Assembly (NCBI GenBank): GCA_041166025.1
Contig: JBEAMJ010000012.1
Location: 13,598-77,597, forward strand
Direction of reading: 5' to 3'
Source: UBA7672 sp041166025
GTDB lineage: Bacteria > Pseudomonadota > Alphaproteobacteria > Caulobacterales > Hyphomonadaceae
Length of the DNA: 64,000 nt
The translations under genes and the position numbers were made by a program. Shown one piece after another: positions 34,482 to 43,307 of the stretch. The stretch's first letter is position 1. Every line of letters starts with the position of its first letter. The notes under the pieces are model-generated. The model was given only the letters and a program-made list of their open reading frames with translations, was not told where the DNA came from and did no database searches.

Positions 34482-35729
34482 ATGCAAGAAGCGTTCATCA
34501 TTGATACTGTTCGGACACCACGCGGGATCGGCAAGGTTGGCAAGGGGGCTCTCTCCCATCTCCACCCGCAACAACTGGCGGCGACGGTGCTGAAGGCTAT
34601 TCAGAGTCGCAATCACTTGAACACCGCGGATGTTGAAGATGTCGTTTGGTCAACATCCACTCAGAAAGGCAAACAGGGATTTGACCTCGGTCGACAAGCG
34701 GCGCTCTTGGCCGGCTATGACATTCGCGCAAGCGGGGTGACCCTGGACCGTTTCTGCGGCGGCGGCATCACCGCGGTGAACATAGCTGCGGCAACAATCA
34801 TGTCGGGTATGGGCGATGTTGTAATCGCCGGCGGCGCCGAGATGATGAGTTATGTTAATCAGCGCAACACGGAGGAAGCAAATGCTGGCGTAAAGCTGGC
34901 GGACATGACCGCCGATAACCCAAGGCTCATGGAAATGCATCCACAGTCCCACCAGGGTGTCTGCGCTGATGCGATTGCCGCGATGGAGGGCGTCTCGCGC
35001 GGCGATGTCGACGCGCTGGCCTGCGAAAGCCAAACGCGTGCAAAGATAGCGATTGATGGCGGGCGGTTCGCAAAGAGCGTAACGCCTGTCTACAACGAAG
35101 ATGGAACTTTAGCGCTAGATCATGAAGAGTTTCCGCGACCAGACACGACGCCGGAGACGCTCTCGGCGCTCAAACCTTCGTTTCAGGCGCTGGCCGATTA
35201 TCCCATCAACGGCAAGACTTTCCGCCAAATCATACAACAAAAATATCCGGCGCTTACGTGGGAGGGCGTCCACCACGCGGGGAATAGTTCAGGCGTCGTT
35301 GACGGCGCGGCCGCTGTATTGCTCGCCACAAAGAGCTACGCGACAGCCAAAGGGCTCAAGCCGCGTGCGCGGATCGTTGCTTTTGCCAACATCGGCGACT
35401 GCCCGACACTGATGCTCAATGCGCCCGTCCCCGCGGCAAAGAAGGTGCTGGCTCGAGCCGGGCTCACGATTCACGACATTGACCTGTGGGAGGTCAACGA
35501 AGCCTTCGCAGTGGTCGCTGAGAAGTTCATCCGCGATCTTCGGCTTGATCGCGACAAGGTAAACGTCAATGGCGGCGCCTGCGCGCTGGGGCACCCGATC
35601 GGGGCGACAGGCGCTATTCTCATCGGGACAGTGTTGGACGAACTGGAGCGCCGCGACTTGAAAAGGGGGCTCGTCACGATGTGCGCCGCTGCGGGTATGG
35701 CGCCGGCGATCATCATCGAGCGCGTATGA
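34482..35729 (+). CDS. thiolase (acetyl-CoA acyltransferase)
   Basis: A 415-residue classical thiolase with active-site Cys about 92 (LDRFCGGGIT; the more usual text is CSSG or CASG), EAFAVVAEKF, GGACALGHPIGATG and a second Cys in VTMCAAAGMAPAIIIERV. It should cleave a 3-ketoacyl-CoA. ATG 34482 follows aaggac. It sits between two type-B carboxylesterases, with gaps of 27 and 31 bases, an unusual sandwich that suggests ester release and chain cleavage are expressed together. Confidence 0.9.
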   Translation: MQEAFIIDTVRTPRGIGKVGKGALSHLHPQQLAATVLKAIQSRNHLNTADVEDVVWSTSTQKGKQGFDLGRQAALLAGYDIRASGVTLDRFCGGGITAVNIAAATIMSGMGDVVIAGGAEMMSYVNQRNTEEANAGVKLADMTADNPRLMEMHPQSHQGVCADAIAAMEGVSRGDVDALACESQTRAKIAIDGGRFAKSVTPVYNEDGTLALDHEEFPRPDTTPETLSALKPSFQALADYPINGKTFRQIIQQKYPALTWEGVHHAGNSSGVVDGAAAVLLATKSYATAKGLKPRARIVAFANIGDCPTLMLNAPVPAAKKVLARAGLTIHDIDLWEVNEAFAVVAEKFIRDLRLDRDKVNVNGGACALGHPIGATGAILIGTVLDELERRDLKRGLVTMCAAAGMAPAIIIERV

Positions 35730-35760
35730 GGCGCGGCCCTTTCACACCGGCGGACTTTTC

Positions 35761-37230
35761 ATGACCGTGGTTTCGACTCGCATCGGACAAGTACGAGGCA
35801 TCGAGCGGGAGGGCTCGATGTCTTTCTTGGGACTGCCCTTTGCCGTCCCGCCTACAGGGGCGTTGCGTTGGCGTTCGCCGGCTCCCGCAAGCCGATGGGC
35901 CGGTGTGTTTGACGCCACCAGCCACCCGCGGCGCAGTTTTCAATTGCCTTACCCCGCGACGCTCGGCAGCCGAGAAAATCCAGGCGTCATGAGCGAGGAC
36001 ATGTTGTACTTAAATGTGCACACGCCCGCTGCGGACGGAAAGCGCAGGCCTGTGCTCGTTTACATTCATGGTGGCGGCTACACCGTTGGCTCCGCCAATG
36101 ATTTTGACCCCACGCCATTTGCGCGCCGCCACGACATGGTCGCCGTTGCCATGAACTACAGGCTGGGAATCTTCGGATTCTTTGACTTGAGCCGGTTCGG
36201 CCCGGATTATGCAGGAAGCGTGAGTCTTGGCTTCCAAGACCAGATCGCGGCGTTGCGCTGGATCAAGGACAACATCGCCGATTACGGCGGGGACCCCGAC
36301 AACGTCACGATCAGCGGCGTGAGCGCCGGGGCTGGTTCTGTGCTGGCTTTGATGTCCGCGCAGGACGCGAAAGGCTTGTTCCACAAAGCCATTGCGTTCA
36401 GTCCTGGTGAGATTGCACGAGCGCCCGCTGACATGGTTCCGATCGTCGCGGAGAAGCTCGGGGTAGGCGAAAATGCGTTGCTTGATCACGCGGCGACGCT
36501 TTCTGGCCAACATTTGTTCGACATCCAAGTGTCGTCTATTTGGGCGGGCGGCGCCGCGGTCGACGGTCATGTCATCAAACTGCCGGCGGACGATGCGCTT
36601 CGCGCCCGCATCAATCCGGTGCCTCTGATCATAGGCACGTGCATTAATGAAGGTACTATGCTCACGCCTTCAATCGAAGAACAGAATTACGAGGCGGCGC
36701 AGCTACATGACATTCTGGCTGGACTTGCCGTGACGATCGGCGGGGGAGATGCAGATCGTTATTTCAGATTCCTAGACACGGCGCTTCCGGGCGCCGGCAA
36801 CAGAGAGCGCATGACTCGGCTGTGGTACGACTATTTCCGTGCGCCGACGATGCGCGTCGCCCACGCGGCGGCGGAAGTCGGGATGAGCGCCTGGGTGTAT
36901 AGCTTTGAGGCGCCGACCGACCATCCTTTCGGACCGACCCACGCGTCGGATATGGCCTTCTCATATAATTTGTTTGATGGCGGTTTCGTCGCTGAGGGTG
37001 AAATGCTCGGCTTTCACCCGAACACTCCAAAAAATCGCGCGCTTGCGCATCTGTGGACCGACACTATTGCGCAATTTGTGCGAGCGGGCGATCCGAACTG
37101 GACGGGGATCGGTCATTGGCTGCCTTATGACACGGAGACCAGGATAAGCTTGGCGATTCGGGAGGCGCCCATTGTTGTCGAAGACCTTGACGGTGTGGAG
37201 GCGCGGCGAGCTTATGGTTTGAAAGCATAA
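35761..37230 (+). CDS. type-B carboxylesterase
   Basis: A 489-residue carboxylesterase-B enzyme closely related to 13089-14537; both share GPTHxSDMxFSYNLFD near the catalytic His. It has STRIGQVRGI at the start, EDMLYLNVHTP, IHGGGYTVGSAND, GVSAGAGS with Ser about 188 and INEGTMLTPS. Starting at ATG 35761, it has no signal peptide. It is followed 28 bases later by the acyl-CoA carboxylase. Three such esterases in one island suggest either several related esters or stepwise removal of several ester groups. Confidence 0.9.
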   Translation: MTVVSTRIGQVRGIEREGSMSFLGLPFAVPPTGALRWRSPAPASRWAGVFDATSHPRRSFQLPYPATLGSRENPGVMSEDMLYLNVHTPAADGKRRPVLVYIHGGGYTVGSANDFDPTPFARRHDMVAVAMNYRLGIFGFFDLSRFGPDYAGSVSLGFQDQIAALRWIKDNIADYGGDPDNVTISGVSAGAGSVLALMSAQDAKGLFHKAIAFSPGEIARAPADMVPIVAEKLGVGENALLDHAATLSGQHLFDIQVSSIWAGGAAVDGHVIKLPADDALRARINPVPLIIGTCINEGTMLTPSIEEQNYEAAQLHDILAGLAVTIGGGDADRYFRFLDTALPGAGNRERMTRLWYDYFRAPTMRVAHAAAEVGMSAWVYSFEAPTDHPFGPTHASDMAFSYNLFDGGFVAEGEMLGFHPNTPKNRALAHLWTDTIAQFVRAGDPNWTGIGHWLPYDTETRISLAIREAPIVVEDLDGVEARRAYGLKA

Positions 37231-37258
37231 ACGCAGTCACTCGTCAGCTGGGCAGGGC

Positions 37259-40200
37259 ATGAGCGGATCAAAGCTCCTCATCGCAAACCGTGGCGAGATC
37301 GCCATACGAATCGCGCAGGCCGCTGCCGAACTCGGCATCCGCACCGTCTCCATTTACGCAAACGACGATGCCGCCTCGCTCCACTGTTTCAAGACCGACG
37401 AGAGTGTGTGTCTAGATGCGGCAGGCGTCAGCGCCTATTTGGACGCAAACAGCGTATTAGGTGCGGCGAAGCGGCTGGGTTGCGACTTGCTACACCCTGG
37501 CTATGGTTTCTTGGCGGAAAACGCGGCGTTTGCGCAAGCATGTGAGCAGGCGGGCGTCACATTCGTCGGCCCACCGGCAAGTGTTCTTGATCTTTTTGCC
37601 AACAAAGCGCGCGCGCGCATGCTTGCCGAAGAGTGCGACGTGCCGATCCTGGAGGGCTCCAAAGACGCGGTATCGCTCGAAGAGGCGCGAGCGTTCTTCG
37701 CCACGCTAGGAGCGGGCGCCGCCATGGTGATTAAAGCCGTTTCGGGAGGCGGCGGACGCGGGATGCGCATTGTGAAGCGCTCGCGCGACGTCGCCGACAG
37801 TTACGCCGACTGCCGGGCCGAGGCACAGCTCGCCTTTGGCGATCCCGCTGTGATGGTCGAACGCTTTCTGCCGAAGGCGCGGCACATAGAAGTGCAAATT
37901 GCCGCCGACGCTTCGGGTGATATCGTCCACTTGGGCGAGCGCGACTGCACCCTGCAGCGGCGCAACCAGAAGCTCATTGAATGTGCGCCAAGTCCCTTTG
38001 TTTCGCCGAAGCTGCGGGATCATCTGACTGGCGCTGCTGTGACGTTGGCCCGCAAGGCAGGCTACCGCAATGTCGGCACCTTCGAGTTCTTGCTTGATGT
38101 GGCGCAATTGCATTGCAACCCCGACGAGGCGGAGTTTGCCTTCCTTGAGTGTAATCCGCGCATTCAGGTGGAGCACACCGTCACCGAAGAAGTCATGAGC
38201 GTGGATTTGGTGCAGGCGCAGTTGCGCATCGCCGCAGGTGGGACGCTAGCGGATATGGGTTTCAGCCAGAAACGCTTCGTGACCGCGAACGGCGCCGCGT
38301 TGCAGGCGCGCATCAATGCAGAGCTCACCGCCGAGAACGGCGAGGCGCGGCCGTCGGCGGGCGTCATCCAAACCTACGAATTACCTGCGGGGCGCGGCGT
38401 GCGTGTCGACGGTTGTGGCTATGCGGGTTACTCGCCGAATCCGCGCTATGACAGCCTGCTCGCGAAAGTGGTGGTGCACACGCAAGGGGGTTTTCCCGAC
38501 GCCCTCGCCAAGGCCGCGCGCGCGCTACGAGAATGCCGCATTGAGGGAGTGGACACCAACCGCGACCTCCTCATAGCCCTGCTGGGCCGCGATGAGGTGG
38601 TGACCGGCAACGATTACACGCGGTTCGTGGATGAGCATCTCAAGCAACTCCTCAGCGCGGCGACCCAGACGCCGCTCTTCGCTCCTGCTGACAGTTCCAC
38701 ACGTGATGGGACTGAAGACAATCCGGCGATTGTTGATGCGGACATTAGTGATGGCAGTTGGGTTGTTGGGGCCCCAATGCAGGGCATGGTGTCCGACTTG
38801 AAGGCATCGACGGGCGACGCGGTCGCCGAAGGTCAAGCGCTGGCCACGATCGAGGCGATGAAGATGGTGTATTCCGTCGTTGCGCCTGTGTCGGGGTTCG
38901 TTCGAAAGGTTGGCGCTGGTGTTGGGCAGGTTGTTCGGCTGAACCAGCCCATGTTCGTGGTCGAGGCGTCCGCCGATGCGGAGCTGGCGGCTGAATCTTC
39001 CGACGCAGCGGTTGATCTTGACGTTATTCGGCCTGACCTCGCGCAAATTCTGGAATTGCGAAGGCTGGGGCAAGATGATGCCCGGCCAGAGGCTGTCGCC
39101 AAGCGGCGCAAGACCGGGCAGCGGACCGCGCGCGAGAATGTCGATGACCTCTGTGATGCGGGGAGTTTTGTCGAGTACGGCGCCTTGGCGCTGGCTTCGC
39201 AATCACGCCGCCGCAGCCGTGAAGACCTTGCGAAAAACACTTCCGGCGACGGCATCATCGCCGGAATCGGGTGCGTAAACGGCGCCGCGTTCGGCGACGA
39301 GGCGAGCCGGTGCGCCGTGTTGGCCTATGACTACATGGTGTTGGCCGGGACCCAAGGCCACCAAACCCATCGCAAGAAAGACAGACTGCTTGAGCTGGCT
39401 GAGCGGAGGCGTTTGCCGGTTGTTTTGTTTTCCGAAGGCGGCGGGGGGCGGCCCGGCGACGTCGATGTTCTCTCAGTCACGGGAATGGAAGTGGCGTCGT
39501 TCCAATTGCTGGCGAAGTTGAGCGGACTTGTTCCGCTTGTTGGCGTCAACTCCGGACGTTGCTTTGCGGGGAATGCGGCATTGCTCGGATGTTGCGACGT
39601 CATCATTGCGACTGAGAACTCGACGATCGGCATGGGCGGCCCCGCGATGGTGGAAGGCGGCGGCCTTGGTGTGTACACGCCAGATGAGATCGGGCCGATG
39701 TCGGTGCAAGTGCCGAACGGGGTCGTGGACATTGCAGTCAAGGACGAGGCCGAAGCCGTTGCCGTCGCGAAAAAGTACATCTCCTATTTCCAAGGTCGTT
39801 TGTTGCGGTGGACGGCGCCAGATCAGCGCCGGCTGCGGCGGCTAGTTCCCGAGGATCGGGTGCGCGCTTACGACATCCGTGCTGTGATTGAATGTCTCGC
39901 TGATGAAGACAGCGTGCTCGAACTGCGCCGCCACTATGGATATGGCATTGTCACGAGCTTGGTGCGCATTGAAGGCCGCCCCGTTGGTCTCATAGCCAAC
40001 AACCCTTTACATCTCGGCGGCGCTATCGATGGACCGGGAGCGGACAAGGCCTCGCGCTTCATGCAATTGTGCGATGCGCACGAGATCCCACTCCTTAGTT
40101 TATGCGACACGCCAGGTTTCATGGTGGGGCCAGAGAGCGAAAAGACTGCGGTTGTTCGCCGGTTCGCACGCATGTTTGTCACGGCCGCGAGCGTGACAAC

Positions 40201-40582
40201 GCCCATGATGGCGATCGTGCTGCGCAAGGCGTACGGGCTGGGGGCAATGTCGATGCTGGCAGGCCAATCGCGGTCGCTGGACTTCATGGTTAGCTGGCCG
40301 TCGGGCGAGTTTGGGGGCATGGGGTTGGAGGGTGCGATCAAGCTTGGATTGCGCAAGGAACTCGAGGCGATCGCGGACCCGAAAGAGCGAGAGCGCTACT
40401 TCAAAGAGTGCGTGGCGCAGGCTTATGAGTTTGGCAAAGCTGCCAACGCGGCTGCGCATTTCGAACTCGATGACGTCATCGACCCTGCCGAAAGTCGGGC
40501 TTGGATTGTGAAGACTTTACGGAATTGCTCCCAACCCGCGCCGCGGCGAGGCAAGAAACGCAACCACATCGATACCTGGTAG
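37259..40582 (+). CDS. single-chain biotin-dependent acyl-CoA carboxylase
   Basis: A 1107-residue enzyme carrying all parts of a biotin carboxylase system on one chain. Residues 1 to about 455 are biotin carboxylase (KLLIANRGEIAIRI, an ATP-grasp glycine loop KAVSGGGGRGMRIV, FLECNPRIQVEHTVTEE). Residues about 500-575 are the biotinyl domain with the EAMKM motif and Lys 535 as the biotin site. Residues about 600-1107 are the carboxyltransferase (ARENVDDLCDAGSFVEYG, FAGNAALLGCCDVII, ADKASRFMQLCDAHEIPLL). The long-chain acyl-CoA carboxylase of mycobacteria has a comparable single-chain layout, whereas geranyl- and methylcrotonyl-CoA carboxylases use two subunits. The substrate may be a branched or unsaturated acyl-CoA. 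Confidence 0.93.
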   Translation: MSGSKLLIANRGEIAIRIAQAAAELGIRTVSIYANDDAASLHCFKTDESVCLDAAGVSAYLDANSVLGAAKRLGCDLLHPGYGFLAENAAFAQACEQAGVTFVGPPASVLDLFANKARARMLAEECDVPILEGSKDAVSLEEARAFFATLGAGAAMVIKAVSGGGGRGMRIVKRSRDVADSYADCRAEAQLAFGDPAVMVERFLPKARHIEVQIAADASGDIVHLGERDCTLQRRNQKLIECAPSPFVSPKLRDHLTGAAVTLARKAGYRNVGTFEFLLDVAQLHCNPDEAEFAFLECNPRIQVEHTVTEEVMSVDLVQAQLRIAAGGTLADMGFSQKRFVTANGAALQARINAELTAENGEARPSAGVIQTYELPAGRGVRVDGCGYAGYSPNPRYDSLLAKVVVHTQGGFPDALAKAARALRECRIEGVDTNRDLLIALLGRDEVVTGNDYTRFVDEHLKQLLSAATQTPLFAPADSSTRDGTEDNPAIVDADISDGSWVVGAPMQGMVSDLKASTGDAVAEGQALATIEAMKMVYSVVAPVSGFVRKVGAGVGQVVRLNQPMFVVEASADAELAAESSDAAVDLDVIRPDLAQILELRRLGQDDARPEAVAKRRKTGQRTARENVDDLCDAGSFVEYGALALASQSRRRSREDLAKNTSGDGIIAGIGCVNGAAFGDEASRCAVLAYDYMVLAGTQGHQTHRKKDRLLELAERRRLPVVLFSEGGGGRPGDVDVLSVTGMEVASFQLLAKLSGLVPLVGVNSGRCFAGNAALLGCCDVIIATENSTIGMGGPAMVEGGGLGVYTPDEIGPMSVQVPNGVVDIAVKDEAEAVAVAKKYISYFQGRLLRWTAPDQRRLRRLVPEDRVRAYDIRAVIECLADEDSVLELRRHYGYGIVTSLVRIEGRPVGLIANNPLHLGGAIDGPGADKASRFMQLCDAHEIPLLSLCDTPGFMVGPESEKTAVVRRFARMFVTAASVTTPMMAIVLRKAYGLGAMSMLAGQSRSLDFMVSWPSGEFGGMGLEGAIKLGLRKELEAIADPKERERYFKECVAQAYEFGKAANAAAHFELDDVIDPAESRAWIVKTLRNCSQPAPRRGKKRNHIDTW

Positions 40583-40740
40583 GGCGCCCTCCGTTTGGAG
40601 TGTCCTTGTCCTGTTTTGCCTGACCGCTTGTCGAGTTTCGCCACGGATGGAACGGTGACGGCAATGTAGGTTCTGTCTCGGGCTAGGCTGCTGTCAGGCG
40701 CCGACCTGCTTGGCTCGATGTATGTCGCACGGAGCAACCG

Positions 40741-41886
40741 GTGAAGTTTGAGTTTTCCGAGGACCAAGAAATGATGCGCAGCGAGGCGCGTCGCTTCCTG
40801 CAAAAAGAATGCACAAGCGCTGTGGTTCGCTCAGTTCTTGAGTCCGACAAGCCCTTCGATGAGCGCCTGTGGAAGGCGATTTGTGCGATGGGTTGGCCTG
40901 GTGTCGCCCTGCCCGAACAATATGGCGGGCTCGGCGCTGGTTATCTGGAGTTATGCGTCATGGCCGAGGAGCTGGGACGCTCGCTCGCGCCGATCCCGTT
41001 CTCGTCGAGCATGTTCCTGGCGGCCGAAGCAATCATGCGTGGCGGCAGCGATGCCCAGAAGGCCGAGTGGCTGCCCAAATTGGCGAGCGGCGAAAGCATC
41101 GGGACGCTCGCGCTAGGCGAGGGGCCTGGCGCTGCTGCCTGGGAAAAGTGCGGCGCCGGCGCCGAGAGAGCCGGTTCCGGATTTGTCGTCACCGGTGTGA
41201 AGTGGCCTGTTGCAGATGGGATGGCGGCAGACGTCGCTGTGGTTCCAGCAAAAGATTCCCACGGCCTTGCGCTCTATCTGGTGAAACTGGATCAACCCGG
41301 AGTGGAGCGTTGCCTGGAGCCAAGCTTCGACGAGAGCCGGCCGCAGGGGCGCATCACATTCAAGGCCGCCGCAGCGGAGCGCCTTGCAATGAGCGACCTG
41401 GCGACGCTTGAGGATGTCATCAACCGGGCGGCAATTCTCTATTCCTTTGAACAACTCGGCGGCGCAGAAGCAAGTCTCAACATGGCGGTGGCGTACGCTA
41501 AGGATCGCTATGCGTTTGGTCGACCCATCGGGTCATTCCAAGCCATCAAACATAAACTTGCGGAACTCTACGCGCAGTTGGAATTGGCGCGATCAAACTG
41601 TTATTTTGGGGCGTGGACGCTCTCAACAGATGACGCGACGCTGCCAGAGGCGGCGGCCTGCGCCCGCTTAGGCGCATCCAGAATCTATTTCGAGTGCGCG
41701 AAAGAATGCATTCAGGTCCATGGCGGCATCGGCTTTACCTGGGCGTTCGATGCGCACCTGCATTACCGGCGTTCGAAAGTGCTGAGCGCAGTTATCGGTG
41801 GCCAAACGCGCTGGCGCGAGACGTTGATCCGGGCGCTTGAGCGCAAAAATTGTACATCGCAATCCGATCACTCGCGGGTTGCCTAG
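40741..41886 (+). CDS. acyl-CoA dehydrogenase, small partner of a heteromeric pair
   Basis: This 381-residue protein parallels 20294-21412. It has an N-terminal helical domain (PEQYGGLGAGYLEL), a weak middle-domain motif (LALGEGPGAAAWE) and a conserved C-terminal part (YAKDRYAFGRPIGSFQAIKHKLA, CIQVHGGIGFTWAFDAHLHYRR). It starts with GTG 40741 after ggag. It precedes its probable partner by 11 bases. The pair resembles the FadE28/FadE29-type heterotetramers. A 158-base gap separates it from the carboxylase, so a new promoter may lie there. Confidence 0.88.
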   Translation: MKFEFSEDQEMMRSEARRFLQKECTSAVVRSVLESDKPFDERLWKAICAMGWPGVALPEQYGGLGAGYLELCVMAEELGRSLAPIPFSSSMFLAAEAIMRGGSDAQKAEWLPKLASGESIGTLALGEGPGAAAWEKCGAGAERAGSGFVVTGVKWPVADGMAADVAVVPAKDSHGLALYLVKLDQPGVERCLEPSFDESRPQGRITFKAAAAERLAMSDLATLEDVINRAAILYSFEQLGGAEASLNMAVAYAKDRYAFGRPIGSFQAIKHKLAELYAQLELARSNCYFGAWTLSTDDATLPEAAACARLGASRIYFECAKECIQVHGGIGFTWAFDAHLHYRRSKVLSAVIGGQTRWRETLIRALERKNCTSQSDHSRVA

Positions 41887-41897
41887 GCCTCTTTCCC

Positions 41898-43103
41898 ATG
41901 AATTTTGACGACACTCCTGAGCAAGCTCAATTTCGCGCCGAGGCCCGGGCCTGGATCGCGAGCAACAAAATTTCGTTTGGCAGCGTAAAGGGTGGTGGAT
42001 TTGCAGCCATTCGCGAGTGGCAAAGAATCAAACAGAAGGGTGGCTGGGGCTGCCTACATTGGCCGAAGAAGTACGGCGGGCGCGATGCAACGACGATTCA
42101 AAATGTGATCTTCTCTCAGGAAGAAGAAGCGGCTGGCGTGAGCATGTTATCGATCGCCAACAGCATTACCATTGGCATGGCGGCCGCGACCATCATGCAT
42201 TGTGGCACCGATCAGCAGAAACAGAAGCACCTGCCTAGAATCGCCACCGGCGAAGAGATCTGGTGCCAGCTGTTCAGTGAACCTGTTGCTGGCTCTGATC
42301 TTGCCGGCATCAAAACCCGTGCTATCAAAGATGGTGATGAATGGGTGGTGACCGGCCAAAAAGTCTGGACAAGCTACGCCCAGTATGCGGACTGGGCGAT
42401 CTTGGTGACGCGTAGCGATCCAACAGTACCAAAACACAAAGGATTGACCTACTTCTTGCTGGATATGAAGTCTCCCGGCGTGGAGGTGCGGCCTATCAAA
42501 CAGGCCTCCGGCGGCAGCGACTTTAACGAAGTCTTTCTAGACGGTGTTCGCATTCCAGACTCCAACCGGGTCGGCGATGTTGGTGACGGATGGCGAGTCG
42601 CCCTCACCACTCTGATGAACGAGCGCGCTACGATAGCGGGCGTATATCCGACAAATTTCGATGACGTCTGGAAGATCGCCAAGCAGACGCCGCTGGGCGA
42701 AGGTCGTGCGATCGAAGACGGCGCTGTGCGTGCGTTGCTCGCCGATTGGTATGTCTGGCATTGTGGCCTTAAAAACTTTGGCCTGCGGATACAGTCGACA
42801 TTGTCTCAAGGAAGGACGCCGGGACCTGAAGCTTCCTGCTCAAAGTTGTTGTTGGGTGCGCAACGCCAGGCGTTCTTGTCAGAGGCCATGGATCTGCTGG
42901 ATGTGGGCGGAACAGCGCTTGAGAGCGGTAGCGAAATGGGATTGCACTTTGCGTTCCTTCGGGTGATCGGAAATCGCATCGAGGGCGGTAGCGACGAGGT
43001 GCTCAGGAACATCATCGGCGAGCGCGTCCTTGGTTTGCCGGTCGAGCCGCGCGTCGACAAGGATACGCCCTTCGACCAGGTGCCGACGTCGCGTCGAGAC
43101 TAA
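41898..43103 (+). CDS. acyl-CoA dehydrogenase, large partner of a heteromeric pair
   Basis: A 401-residue dehydrogenase paralogous to 19048-20283. It shows LHWPKKYGGRDATT, WCQLFSEPVAGSDLAG, TGQKVWTSYAQY, FNEVFLDGVRIPDSNRVG and ALTTLMNERATIAG, where the Glu may be the catalytic base. IEGGSDEVLRNIIGERVLG replaces the MCAD-type YEGT. ATG 41898 (MNFDDTPEQAQF) matches the paralogue MDFEDTPAESAF, so the 16-residue longer frame is not used. It is translated 11 bases after its partner. Confidence 0.9.
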   Translation: MNFDDTPEQAQFRAEARAWIASNKISFGSVKGGGFAAIREWQRIKQKGGWGCLHWPKKYGGRDATTIQNVIFSQEEEAAGVSMLSIANSITIGMAAATIMHCGTDQQKQKHLPRIATGEEIWCQLFSEPVAGSDLAGIKTRAIKDGDEWVVTGQKVWTSYAQYADWAILVTRSDPTVPKHKGLTYFLLDMKSPGVEVRPIKQASGGSDFNEVFLDGVRIPDSNRVGDVGDGWRVALTTLMNERATIAGVYPTNFDDVWKIAKQTPLGEGRAIEDGAVRALLADWYVWHCGLKNFGLRIQSTLSQGRTPGPEASCSKLLLGAQRQAFLSEAMDLLDVGGTALESGSEMGLHFAFLRVIGNRIEGGSDEVLRNIIGERVLGLPVEPRVDKDTPFDQVPTSRRD

Positions 43104-43307
43104 AGCTGGCGACAGTCAGGACGGGTGCAGCCGCGCGAGGCCGGTTTTGCCTGCATGGGTGACGGCTTTTGCTACTCACGCGCCGTGGGTCGCCTGTTAG
43201 GTCCCTGTGTCTAAAGCCTTCGAGCGAGAGACCCAAGTGAGGCTTGAGTTGTGTGCCCACGTACACGGCATAGGCGCGGCTTGGTCAGGATTAGGACGAT
43301 CGGCGCG

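Noticed and set aside
37259..40582. Acyclic terpene (Atu) pathway based on the carboxylase
   Set aside because: Geranyl-CoA carboxylase has two separate subunits, and the neighbouring atu-type gene set is not recognised; the single-chain layout does not match.
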